Source of the DNA: Aspergillus flavus
Lineage: Eukaryota; Ascomycota; Eurotiomycetes; Eurotiales; Aspergillaceae
Length of the DNA stretch: 64,000 bases
Direction of reading: 5' to 3'
Assembly (NCBI RefSeq): GCF_009017415.1
Contig: NC_092408.1
Location: 1,488,001 to 1,552,000, forward strand
Shown here: one piece after another, positions 23,049-33,177 of the stretch
Position numbering within the stretch: position 1 is the first letter of the stretch
Layout of the letters: each line of letters starts with the position of its first letter
The notes under the pieces: model-generated
Seen by the model: only the letters and a program-made list of their open reading frames with translations
What the model was told of the DNA's origin: nothing
The model's database searches: none
Made by a program: the position numbers and the translations under genes

Positions 23049-24062
23049 ATGGAAGCAATCAGTTTAAACTCAAGTGATATGTCACGCTTTTCCGACTTCA
23101 CAATACTCACCACGACCTACAAAACCGTACACGGACACGAAATCACAACAGATATTCTTTACCCCAAGGCCCTAACCCCACGCTTTGAGAAGACACAGGA
23201 CACCGTCACTTGTCCTATCCTTCTGCGATACCATGGTGGTGGCCTCATCGCCGGCTACAGTCTTTTTGCACCTTTCTTCAACCCTTGGTACCTTGAGCTC
23301 TCCAAGGAGTACTCCGCCGTCATTGTATCTCCAAATTATCGACTACTCCCCGAAGCCACAATCTTTGAGATACTGGAAGATGTTGAAGATCATTGGAACT
23401 GGATGCACAAATCCCTTCCACAGTTCCTGAGCAAGCACACCCACGGCACCATACAACCAGACCTCGACCGCATCCTCACGGCTGGGGATAGCGCGGGAGG
23501 CTACCTGAGCATCCAAATGGGATTGAGTCATCCTGAGCAGATCCGTGCCGTCAATGCAGTCTATCCTCTAGTCGATATCAAATCCCCTTACTTTACCAAC
23601 CAGATGGAAAAGGTCGTGTTTTCGACGCCCGTATTACCGCAAGACACCCTCGCGCGTCATATTAGGAAATTTCGTGAAAGAGAGGAAGCCACTAATCAGA
23701 AGGTTGTCGTTTCAGCACCTACGGATGCGGAGAGAACTCAATTGATGTTTTCAGTGTGTCAACATGGACTCTTCGGGCAGTTCTTCCCGGGTGATGCTGT
23801 TGAGCTTTATCCGCTTGAGAGACTTGACGCAGGTGCTAGGTTCCCAAGGGGAGGAGTCTTGGTGCTGCATGGACGGGATGATTCGGTTGTTCCTGTTGAG
23901 GGGAGCTATATGCTGAAGAACAAGATTGATGAGCTTGATAGTAGCTTGCGGTTCCGGCTTGTTGTTAGAGATGGTGAGCATGGCTTTGATCATTCGGCTA
24001 AATTGCATGATGCGTGGTTGTGGGAGGCTGCTCAGGATGTTATTCATTCCTGGCTTGTGTAG
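23049..24062 (+). CDS. Alpha/beta hydrolase (HSL-like, fold-3 esterase/lipase)
   Basis: This intronless 337-residue protein starts at the first ATG after non-ATG codons in the same frame. The oxyanion-hole motif HGGG (residues 62-65) and the nucleophile elbow GDSAGG (Ser148) define the hormone-sensitive-lipase group. The acid is probably the Asp in HGRDDSVVP, and the catalytic His is in DGEHGFDH. Family members hydrolyse small esters or lactones. In fungal clusters they often release or trans-acylate metabolites. There is no signal peptide, so it is probably cytosolic. It lies between an AAA+ ATPase and a ruined Zn2Cys6 regulator that may once have controlled it, which is inference. Confidence 0.9.
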   Translation: MEAISLNSSDMSRFSDFTILTTTYKTVHGHEITTDILYPKALTPRFEKTQDTVTCPILLRYHGGGLIAGYSLFAPFFNPWYLELSKEYSAVIVSPNYRLLPEATIFEILEDVEDHWNWMHKSLPQFLSKHTHGTIQPDLDRILTAGDSAGGYLSIQMGLSHPEQIRAVNAVYPLVDIKSPYFTNQMEKVVFSTPVLPQDTLARHIRKFREREEATNQKVVVSAPTDAERTQLMFSVCQHGLFGQFFPGDAVELYPLERLDAGARFPRGGVLVLHGRDDSVVPVEGSYMLKNKIDELDSSLRFRLVVRDGEHGFDHSAKLHDAWLWEAAQDVIHSWLV

Positions 24063-24300
24063 TGCCTTATGGAGATAGAAGTGCATGGTGAGGTTTGTCC
24101 ATGTTAGTGAAGGGAGTTTTAGAACATACATTTTCTCTTTGACTATATCTCTCATGAAACACGATTGTGAGCCGCTAAGACGAGTAGCTTCGGATCCCGA
24201 CCACTTTTGCAGTAATGATTCATTCTCTTCGCCACAGACGCTGTCCTGCAAGCCACACTGCAAGCAGCTAGACCGGAGATGAGACCTAGCGACTACAACA

Positions 24301-25491
24301 ATGTCGTCCTTCCGCGTACGTTTTGAACCGGTCAAATGCTTGTCTCCAGCAACGCAAGAAGGATTCCATGACAACTCGCTAGAACAGCCGACCGCGCCGA
24401 GGCGAAGGTTGAAAAGCAGGCTAGGATGCCGAGAGTGTAAAGCAAGGCGGGTCAATTGCGACGAGACTTTCCCGGTATGCTTGCGCTGCGTCCGTCGCGG
24501 TTTAATTTGCTCTTCGGCGCCTCGCCTGAGCAGTATTACTCTGCAGAAGTGGCACGCACCGCTCTCGAGGAGAGGGGGAAAGCTCTGGCATCGTTTCGAA
24601 AGGAAATAGGGACTGGGAAGACGCGACCATTACTGTCGATGCTTACTGCGTTGCTACTGGCGTTGTTGCACGGAGCTGATCATAATATGACTGATTTTGG
24701 GAAATGGCATCTGTTTGCCGCACGCACATTGATCAATAAAATGCTCGAGAATACATCGCATCCGTGGAATCTTAACCCATTATTTAGACTTTGTCTGGAC
24801 ATATATCTGTACTGGGATATGGGATGTTCGTGCTTCGTACATCCAGACGAACAGCAAGAGCAAGATACACCAGGTCTATCCTTGGCCGTGCACCAAATTG
24901 GCCATTGGCGTCATCCGATGTACGGATCTTGTACAGACCTAATCTTCATCCTGGGAAACCTGGGCCGGTACTGTCGATAGCTCCTCTATTCAGGACGTCG
25001 ATCCTTCACCCGAGAGGCACTGCTAGAAAAATAGTTGTATCTATGGAACGCGCCATCAACCGAGCCTACCCTGACGCTTCTGTACGAGTCACTAAGAAAG
25101 CACGGATTGATTCTGCTCTATCGAATCTGCGGATGGAATGATACTTTTACGAACCCATGTCTTGAAGAGACTGGTCTGGAACTGTTAATCCATCGTTATG
25201 CTTTGGAAACGGTCAATCACCTCCTCCAAATTCCAGCGTCCTCGAACTATTTGAATTTTCAGTATCTCCCAATTCTTACAGCTGGCTCAGAGTTGAGGAG
25301 GGAAGATAACAAACTAAGAGCCGATGTTCGGCACCGACTTACGCGCTTTGTATCCTGTAAATCGATTGCCTGTCAACCTTCATGCTCTTAAGCTTCTTGA
25401 GGGGATCTGGGTAGCCCGTGATATCGGTGACGATAAGTCATCTTGGATCCATCATATGCTCCGAAGAGGGTGGTTGTTGGTCATGGGATAA
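24301..25491 (+). pseudogene. Decayed Zn2Cys6 transcription factor
   Basis: The first frame (24301-24609) encodes a complete zinc cluster, CRECKARRVNC then CLRCVRRGLIC, preceded by basic residues. After a frame change, family-like regulatory-domain sequence runs from about 24530 (ARTALEERGKALASFRKEIG, GKWHLFAARTLINKML) in another frame. That frame continues through two in-frame TAG stops at 24978-24980 and 25032-25034. A further one-base shift near 25344 is needed to reach the C-terminal end (LLEGIWVARDIGDD...) at TAA 25489-25491. The linker between zinc cluster and regulatory domain is also shorter than usual. At least four lesions make this a clear pseudogene. Confidence 0.82.
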
Positions 25492-25600
25492 CGGCTTATA
25501 GAAGGATAATTGGGGCAAAGATAGAAACAAAATAAATAAAACTTTTATATCAAAATATATTATTTAAATTAATATATATCTTTTCTTTAATTAAGAGTTT

Positions 25601-25682
25601 TAATAAGTGATACGGTTATAGAAATATTAAGTATAACATTTCTTATAGAAAACTGTAGACAGTATGGGTATAGCAATATGTT
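25601..25682 (+). repeat. Imperfect direct repeat, copy 1
   Basis: Begins TAATAAGTGATA and contains TATAGAAAACTGTAGACAGT at 25644-25663, which is identical in copy 2 at 25950-26028. The copies are about 350 bases apart. Flanking bases (...ATGTTGTA) also match in part. Confidence 0.65.
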
Positions 25683-25949
25683 GTATCCAACGCTAGTTCA
25701 TTAACCGCAACAGTTTGTCTATAATCATGGAAATTACTCTCTTTCCTTGTATGTATGCTTGTATTTGATATCCAGCGAGCCGCATAGGATACGTTGCAAT
25801 CTTTAGGTAGTACTGTAGTACGTCCCAAGTTACTGGGTCTCCTCCAACCAATCACTAAGGATGATTGAAATAACTTATGGCATTCGGGTGACTTAACAAT
25901 AGAGCCGCACACTGCAATTTTAGGGTCATCGAAGGGTTGGCGTTAGTAT

Positions 25950-26028
25950 TAACAAGTGATATAATTATAATATCAAATATAATATTTTCTATAGAAAACT
26001 GTAGACAGTATAGATACGTATCATACAT
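25950..26028 (+). repeat. Imperfect direct repeat, copy 2
   Basis: Begins TAACAAGTGATA and shares TATAGAAAACTGTAGACAGT (25990-26009) with copy 1. Differences elsewhere are mostly A/T changes, suggesting an old duplication or the ends of a small decayed element. Confidence 0.65.
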
Positions 26029-26622
26029 CAATGTGTTGTAGGCCTATGAACTAAGAATCCGGAATATAGTCAGTAGGATGTAATCATGTAAGCCGTAACA
26101 AAGACTACATGGAATGGCCCTTGTCGAGAGGGGTAATGGTTGTTCGCTTCAGCATGTCTCTCATGGTTTGGGAGATTATCGACGAGATTGATTGTTGGAC
26201 AATCAGCCTAGGTATGCTCCGTGGGGATTTCCCTATATCGCCGCTTCCTTTTATTATACTCACATTTTTACGAGGTAATGGGGGAATAGTCCGGTCCAAG
26301 AATGAGGAACGTAGCAGTAGGATATAAAAGAGCAATCGAAAATTTATGTGATGTACAATTCCAGCCGGAATATAACATATAGTTATTCGGTGAACCCTGG
26401 TGTAGAAAGGCAACTTCCATAAAGAATAATGAACATAAGTTAGCATGTTGAAACGCTTGGCTATATATTCTTCTCATGACTCCTGCTTTACAGATTGCTG
26501 TCTACTATTCCGTGGTAATTATCTTGCTTTAACCCTGGACTAATACTGACTACTTCTCATTTCCTATTCTCCAACATACCTTACAAGAACGAAAACTGGT
26601 GCGATAGCCTTTCTTATGAATC

Positions 26623-28032
26623 ATGTCCCAGAGATCCTTGAGACCTACAAGGACTAGGGTAGCCTTTGAAGAGGCTAGGCCAATCTTCGAAGCAGGTAAA
26701 AACGATGAAATAGAGCCCGAGGATTTCCACCTGACTCAGCTTCTGACGACACAGTTTAAGGAAGGAATGCATGAGATTGTGAAGGAAATCGACAGACTAG
26801 GACTTCCTCCACAATCTGCATGGGTGCATCTTATGGGACCCTGCATAGAGAGGCCGACTGTTCTAAGGAAAATCCTGCTCAATCATGAAACAGGTAATTC
26901 ATCATCTTTCTCATCACTGCCCTTTTTTATCGTTTCCGGTTACTGTCTGCTTCATTCGGAAGAAAATAACATTTTCAAAGACCTAGCCCATTTTAGGCGC
27001 CCAAGAGAGAGAGACAGGAGACGTCCTACAGGGAGAGACACGCGAAGCCCTACAGAGAGAGAGAGGCAGAGGTACAAAAGGACCACTCATATGTGGGAAT
27101 TCCCATCTTACGTTAGAGAGAATGCCCGCCCGCTTCAGGAAGTGACATTGATGAGATATGAAGATTGTGTTAATGTGGCAACTTGTCGAGCGCGACTTGC
27201 ACAGTCGGGCGGTGATGGTTTGATTTATCTGATGAAGCTCTTGACCAAAGTGGCCAGAGACCTCTTGGATCCCGACGAGCTAATGCCTGCATACAATATA
27301 TACAGTGAGTTAACTAGTGACATAGCTGCTTGGTATCAATATCTGATCCTGTGCACAGTGCAACGTATATCAGGGGAATGCATATTCATTCTCCCCCAAC
27401 CTGACCGAGTCATTCTGTCAGTAACGAGGGGTCTTCAGTTGGCAGTAGAGAACATGATGGTGTGGGTATGTGGAACATTTCGAACGCGCAATGAAGACGA
27501 CATTTGCTACTCTCGTGTATCTCATTCCCCGTCCGCAGTATTTCGTCTAACGGACTTGCAACCTTTGTCCCACACGAACACCGAACCTATCTACCTGTTG
27601 ACCCGGTTCTGGTTTCCAAGGGACATTATATTCGCCAAGTGTGATTTTGTGGCCAGCCACAGGGCCATCACAATGAGTTGCAAGGAATTGCTGCGACACG
27701 AAGTTGAACTAGTCAGATATAGTATTCCAAACGGTGACGGGGTCATTCTTCTGGGACGGTATATGGCGCTGATCCCAACATACATTGATCATGAAAGCAA
27801 CATAATCACTTGGCGCTGTGAACTTCGCGTTAGGAACATGTCAGAAGACACCTTCAAGGAAGTGCTCATCGACACACTGAAATCGGGTGATTGGGCATCG
27901 GAAAGGGCCACACGGGTTCGCAGATACCTCGCTAGGACGACTGACCAGGCAATAAGAGCGACAACCGCAGTGGTGTTCGTGGGGACACGGAGGGCACGAG
28001 GTCCCTTACCGCCACCTGCGGTCATCCATTAA
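26623..28032 (+). CDS. Orphan protein of unknown function
   Basis: An open frame of 469 codons starts at ATG 26623 and has no recognised domain. The N-terminal part is acidic and helical (FEEARPIFEAGKNDEIEPED, TTQFKEGMHEIVKEIDRLG). An Arg/Glu-rich low-complexity segment (about residues 126-147) encoded by GAGAGA-rich DNA separates it from a mixed alpha/beta C-terminal half. Two in-frame intervals look like introns: 26894-26980 (87 nt, GTAATT...AAAG) and 27305-27358 (54 nt, GTGAGT...CACAG). Their translations are atypical, so the real protein may be about 422 residues. It stands alone between repeat-rich regions, consistent with a lineage-specific gene. Confidence 0.6.
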   Translation: MSQRSLRPTRTRVAFEEARPIFEAGKNDEIEPEDFHLTQLLTTQFKEGMHEIVKEIDRLGLPPQSAWVHLMGPCIERPTVLRKILLNHETGNSSSFSSLPFFIVSGYCLLHSEENNIFKDLAHFRRPRERDRRRPTGRDTRSPTERERQRYKRTTHMWEFPSYVRENARPLQEVTLMRYEDCVNVATCRARLAQSGGDGLIYLMKLLTKVARDLLDPDELMPAYNIYSELTSDIAAWYQYLILCTVQRISGECIFILPQPDRVILSVTRGLQLAVENMMVWVCGTFRTRNEDDICYSRVSHSPSAVFRLTDLQPLSHTNTEPIYLLTRFWFPRDIIFAKCDFVASHRAITMSCKELLRHEVELVRYSIPNGDGVILLGRYMALIPTYIDHESNIITWRCELRVRNMSEDTFKEVLIDTLKSGDWASERATRVRRYLARTTDQAIRATTAVVFVGTRRARGPLPPPAVIH

Positions 28033-31000
28033 GAGACCTCCTTTTTTCAAGAGTTATTGTTATCTAGCATGTTACTTATAGATACTGTCTTAGCCTTATC
28101 ATAAAACACGCCGGCCTATAAGACTTTTGTTGCTCAATGGAAGCAAATTGACGAGATTAATAGAAAATTAATTGCGACGCTTCAATATCGCATCTAGACA
28201 AGTTGTAAGGATTACCAAGATCTAAAAAGAGCGTTTAGCAAACAAAGAATCAGCCCCAGATGGTTAAATGTCTTCATTTCGTTGCTTAATATTGTGCCGC
28301 ATGTGAATCTATAGCCCCTCGACTAAAAGCCCGCAAGTCTCTTGCAAAATATAGCCTTTCACCTCTCGAGTGATAATAAGACTAATACTACTATACACTC
28401 AGTAAAGAGGCTTGAGTTCAATACTTCAGACATAGGTGAGCTCGCCCTTATACTCGAAGGAAGACAATATCGGACAGTCAGAACAGATCGTCTGTGATCA
28501 ATGACAAGATACGTAAACATGATCATCTGCCAAACTGCTAACGAAATATTATTCTGTTACCCAAACAGAACCGGCTACCCTGAATGACTTGTGCATAGCG
28601 GCCCCATAAATCTGGCAGGTGTATGAGAGTGAATCGCACAGATTGTTCCGAATGCAAGCCCATCTAACGGCGGCGATGGGATCCAGTGATTGTTACATGG
28701 ACAAAGGGTGAAAGGCTGATAAAGTACGTGTGGGCCTAGCAGGGATGAACCGATAGCGCTTGCAACGTACTTTACTTCCTGCGTTATGGGACGAGTTACT
28801 TTTCAAACAAGAGCTAGGTAACTATCTGACTCTCGTTGAGAAGATCGAGAGAATGGCTTAAAATTGGCGCTTTCCATTTACCATATTGCTCGAGACCAAG
28901 ATCTATTCCGATCGCATCACGCTGGCCCCGAATGTGAGTACGGAGGGCGAAAAGACTAGGAATGGACTTTCCGGGGCCCCTGCAGCAAGAGCACCGCTGC
29001 TTGTATCAGCAGCTAATATTATCATGCGGCTTGTAGTAGTGTTGTTCGCATGGCAGAAAGATTATACGGACCCCACCACAAGTTTAACCGACCTCGCTTT
29101 GACTAGAGTAGCCCGATCTGCACCGCAAAGGCGGCAAAAGCCGCAAGGGTGGCGGGTCATGACACTGAATCGGTACCGATATCCGGGTCCAAACCTTCTA
29201 TCATCGGAATATGCTATTAAACAATATAAAGAAAAGAGAAGACGAGACAAAAAAGAAAGAAAGAAAGAAAATCGTCTTAACAAGACGACAGTCAGGACAA
29301 CGTACAGGATTTACATAATCATGGTCGATTGGCCCCACAGGCATCTCAGAGCAACCATAGTTCCTGCAAAGACGTTCAATACTTTCAAGAAAACTCGGTA
29401 GGAACATTACCCCTACTTGATTATATTAATACCACTAAACGGAATTACATGAACCGGTATAATATTTTGGGATATGTAAGCCTATTTCAGTAATTGGTAG
29501 CAGTGATCCTTGGCATGTAATCTCATTTAGATAGAGAAGGGTCTAAAGTATTGCAGCCGAGGGCTCGCGTAAAAATCTCGGCCTATAATGGATGAAGCCG
29601 AGTCTCTCGGCATTCTGGGCATAAGGTTGCCAAGCCTAAGTAAATTGTTACGATTTTTCAGCGGGTAACAAGGGTACAGACTCCAGAGTACTAGTACTTA
29701 GTATAGTGCCACTTTCATCCACGATCCACTAGCTACTCCGATAACTAACCCCAGGACTTATAGGACCCTTAACCCCGAAGGTTTACTAATACGTTGAGCT
29801 GTTTTTACTAAGAGTGTAGTATCGATACTTTTGCGTATATTACTTGGTGCACGTTAAGAGTGATGTAGTGGGGCTTGCGTTACATTAATGTCCTACAATA
29901 AATACTATAGTTGACTAGTTAGTGCCAGGCCAAAGACCTGCCAAAGACGTGCGTAGTGATCTAATCATATGACCTTTAATTACTATCTAAATTAGTAAGC
30001 GAGCAAGCGGCCAATAATGTCCCGGATGAATTGAGGACCAATGAAAAGCCAGATACGTGAACAAAGCACAGACTAAATATTGACCAATCAGAGTCGAGAA
30101 GGTGAAAACCCGTCCAGTATATTGCTAGCTCCGCTTCGCTCCGCTGCGCAATAAAGTCTACGGAACTACTCCGTAGGCCACGGAACTTACAGTAAAAGTG
30201 ACACGGGCTTGATCCTGCAACCTTCGGTCTCGGAGGTCCGTACCAAGATAGGCCTGATTGCCAAGGCCTGGTCTCTCTCGACTAATCTTATCTATCCATC
30301 TAATCTGATCCCGGTGCCTTGGCGCCAGCATGTTATCGTCAGGACGGTATGTAACGTACATAAATGACATATTGTATGGTATGTATGGTATTGAAAGTTT
30401 ACCAATCTCGGCGAAATTGACTGGAGTTTACTATCATTTCGAATCACTATGGCTCTCTAATCATCACAGCCACCATCTTTAATATCCTGTTTCACATACT
30501 CCGTACAGTGTCAGGTACGGGATTCAAATGCTGCCTAGGCTTTCCTCTGGTCTAAGGGATAACCTATACTTGTCTAAGGCTGAACGACACAATATGAACC
30601 GAGTCTATAGTAGCGAGCCTTTTAGAACCTGTAATGGCCGTTGCAGCACCCTCACAAGTAGCCCTGATCGGGTGCTACTAAGAGCTTTAATGGGTCCGAG
30701 GCCCTTACCCTACCAAGGGTGTCCTCCCCACTGGGCCACTGGTTTCGAGGGTATTGACTTTCCTGGGAAAGCGTAGGTTGATCATCATTATCAATCACAC
30801 AAAGCTAAAACAGTCATCGTTTCCACGGTATTTTCACCAAAAGACCAAGCACCGTCTCTTCCAGACCCTTGGCGCCATGCTATACGGTTCCGTAGCGAGA
30901 TGTTTGACCCATTCGTAGGGAATGGAAGACGGCCGCCATCGGCATCGGTGAATCTTACCAGGTTCTCGCTCTGTGGGTTAATCTACCGCTGCAAGCAATG

Positions 31001-31355
31001 CAGGTAAGATCATCGATGAGGGCCAATGAGCGCCGTAATAGATGAGTGCACAAGGACATGGACATACATCCTTTATCCAGAATGGCTTGGCCCCAAGAAA
31101 GACTTATTATGAACTAGGAGTAGATCAACAGTAGAATCGAGCTTACAGTCGTTTCTTTACAGTAAAACGAGAAGCCGTCTCAGCAGAACTGGGGCACAGC
31201 AATCCTGCTAACCTGCTCTGATAGCCAGATCGCAAATATATAAGGGGAACACTGAGCATGGCGGAAAAGCTTGAGCTGTACAACCATACCTGCAAGAAGA
31301 AGATCAAGACCTTTGCACATTGCTAGCTCATACTCTACTTCCTCATTCGGCCACC
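28033..31355. other. Gene-poor region with transposon-like traces
   Basis: No convincing gene in 3.3 kb. A 171-codon frame at 28886-29401 is low in complexity near its end (AAGAAAGAAAGAAAG) and lacks features. The segment 30125-30370 contains GCTCCGCTTCGCTCCGCTGCG and, on the minus strand, a B-box-like GGATCAAGCCC. Around 30640-30745 (minus) a second tRNA-like segment occurs. These resemble decayed Pol III-transcribed short elements. Confidence 0.45.
30640..30745 (-). repeat. tRNA-like/SINE-like relic
   Basis: The minus strand carries TGGCCCAGTGG, a good A-box match (TRGYNNANNNG). It is followed by a CCCTT/AAGGG hairpin and a weak B-box-like CTCGGACCC. The anticodon loop is 8 rather than 7 bases and the T arm is incomplete, so this is no functional tRNA. 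Confidence 0.3.
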
Positions 31356-31937
31356 ATGACCCAAGCAATTTTGCGCACTGAGCGCCTCGAATTGGTGCCC
31401 CTCGGCCCCGAGCATAGCGAGTTCACCAAGATGCTGGACAAGGATCCGCAAGTCATGAAATACATCGGCTTTGGCAAGCCACTTGACGACGAACAAGCGA
31501 AAGAAGTACACAAATGGCTCCTCCACGCAGCAACGCTCGTACCCGGCTTCGGATGTTGGGTCGGCTTCGCCGGCGGCGAGTTTGTTGGCTGGTGGGTACT
31601 GGCTCCTTGCCCAAGCGAAGGCACACCAGAGCAATTCAGAAGTGACCGATCAGAGTTTGGGTACCGTCTTTTACCGAAGTTTTGGCGACAAGGTTACGCG
31701 AAGGAAGGATCACGCGAGTTGCTGAGGCACGCTTTCCAGGACTTAGGTCTATCTGAGGTGTTTGGCGAGACTATGGCTGTGAACGTGGCTTCTCGGGCGG
31801 TAATGGCAGCTTGTGGATTGAAACATGCCTACACCTTTCACAACAAGTACGATACCCCACCTCCTGGCATCGAGGAAGGCGAGGTGAGGTATCAGATTAC
31901 TAAGGATGAATGGGTCTCGTTGGTTCCTGTACAGTAG
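31356..31937 (+). CDS. GNAT-family N-acetyltransferase (RimJ/RimL type)
   Basis: This intronless 193-residue protein starts at an ATG in a perfect GCCACCATG context. It opens with LRTERLELVPLGPEHSE, the typical beta-1 of RimJ/RimL-like acetyltransferases. The acetyl-CoA loop is FGYRLLPKFWRQGYAKEGSREL (R/Q-x-x-G-x-A type), followed by EVFGETMAVNVASRAVMAACGL, the conserved N-x-x-S-x-x-x-x-x-x-x-G segment. Such enzymes acetylate amines of proteins, antibiotics or small metabolites. It lies 1.2 kb upstream of a siderophore transporter. In the A. fumigatus TAFC locus an acyltransferase (SidG) neighbours mirB and estB, so a siderophore-acetylating role is conceivable. No perfect SreA site was noticed in its own promoter, so this link is weak. 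Confidence 0.9.
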   Translation: MTQAILRTERLELVPLGPEHSEFTKMLDKDPQVMKYIGFGKPLDDEQAKEVHKWLLHAATLVPGFGCWVGFAGGEFVGWWVLAPCPSEGTPEQFRSDRSEFGYRLLPKFWRQGYAKEGSRELLRHAFQDLGLSEVFGETMAVNVASRAVMAACGLKHAYTFHNKYDTPPPGIEEGEVRYQITKDEWVSLVPVQ

Positions 31938-32873
31938 TTGTTCCCAGTTCTTGTGTCAAGTCAATTGCTTCTGGGATATACGGGTTACAAAGTGCTCTAA
32001 CTATCAATGAAATAATTTTGCCACGTCAAGCAATGTCAAATGAGGCAATTTAGACGTGGTGGTCGAGCAGGTTTCTCATCGCCCCTTGCTGGGACCAAAT
32101 GCCTCTCTCAAATCCTTCCTTGCTTCTGCTCGGCTACTAAAATTCCGTTCATAGAGCCAAGGCCGAATGGTGCAACCCGCCAAGGCCCTACATGGTAATT
32201 AGGTCGAGTAGTGCTCTGTCCTGGGCTCTGAATCAGCTCTAGCTGGGTGTCCTGAATTCGAAGAACCATCGTACCCGAGGCACAGAGCAGTAGCACCAGA
32301 AAGTTTGCGATAGCCCTAACTGCCATCAGTTGCAAAAGTATCGTGTGGCTTTAGGTGAGACTCGTACAACAACTCGGGCAATATCAGGGAAGTCTGGTAA
32401 TAGTGCGCTTTTAGCTTGGGGCTAGGCGTAATCTTGGGACTTGGCTTCTCGTATTGAGTTGTAATAACAATTGGATGCTAACCTATCACGGAGTCATAGT
32501 GGAATGTTTCATACCTGCTGCCTGCTTGTTCAACTTCTTTCTTTCTCAATTTTGTTTGGCAGTCACCCTAATATTGAGTCCAGTTCTATTACCTTCGGCT
32601 CTCTGTGTTAGCACGCGACCCGACGACCCAAGAGGCTCCTGAAACTCCTTTCTGCTGTATAATGTATATAGACCTAGTCTTATCAAGACAGTAAGTACGG
32701 AAGGTAAATTCCGGTGCGCGGGCTCAGAAGCCAAGTCGAGATCCTTGTGAAAAATGTGCATGGATGCACGCCACATATGGGAGACTAGTCGACGTCGAAT
32801 CAGTCGACTTCCTGTCACCTCACGTCCGAGCTTTTGTTTGCTAATTGCCCAGAGCGTCGGATCTAATCAATCA

Positions 32874-32882
32874 ATCAGATAA
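32874..32882 (+). promoter_or_regulatory. SreA-type iron-response GATA site ATCAGATAA
   Basis: Perfect match to ATCWGATAA, the consensus bound by the Aspergillus iron repressor SreA. It lies 295 bases upstream of the siderophore permease ATG at 33178. Confidence 0.75.
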
Positions 32883-33000
32883 ATCTATACCAAGAAATTG
32901 CCGAACGGTCTCCCCGGTTCGCCCCGTGTGAGCTGATTCTCGAATCAGTACCCAAACAGCCGATCTCGGTGAACATGGACCACCCGGCTAATCTTACTTT

Positions 33001-33009
33001 TTATCAGAT
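33001..33009 (-). promoter_or_regulatory. SreA-type iron-response GATA site (reverse)
   Basis: TTATCAGAT on the plus strand is ATCTGATAA on the minus strand, a second perfect consensus site. It lies 168 bases before the permease ATG. Confidence 0.75.
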
Positions 33010-33177
33010 GAGATTAAAATTCTATTTTTTTTCCCCCTACCGCCTGATGCGTGAAGCTGCAAGGGCTACCGTTTGGCTGGGCCTGCACATCCGCTTTAAA
33101 GCTTCGGCTCTTCCCTCTTTTATGATTAGCTCTCCGTTGCGTGCTCCTTGCGTCTTCACCGGGCTGATCCAGCAACG

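Larger units (their letters stand above)
25492..26622. other. AT-rich non-coding region with direct repeats
   Basis: The first half is strongly AT-rich. It holds a pair of imperfect direct repeats, annotated separately. Open frames on the minus strand (25643-25912 and 26105-26446) show no known features. The last 100 bases probably form the promoter of the orphan gene at 26623. Confidence 0.5.
31938..33177. other. Intergenic region and promoter of the siderophore permease
   Basis: No gene recognised. The last 310 bases contain two ATCWGATAA sites, annotated separately. Short open frames near 32108-32335 and 32546-32818 on the minus strand have no supporting features. Confidence 0.5.

Noticed and set aside
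27225..27233. ATCWGATAA match inside the orphan gene
   Set aside because: Lies in coding sequence far from a start codon. About one such match per 64 kb is expected by chance.
27466..27538. Intron-like GTATGT...CGCAG in the orphan gene
   Set aside because: Its removal shifts the frame into an immediate stop.
28886..29401. 171-codon open frame
   Set aside because: No domain, a low-complexity lysine-rich tail from an AAGAAAG repeat, no splice or promoter support, and it lies in a gene-poor repeat-like region.
30640..30745. Functional tRNA on the minus strand
   Set aside because: The anticodon loop has 8 bases and no proper T arm or acceptor pairing is found, so it is reported only as a relic.
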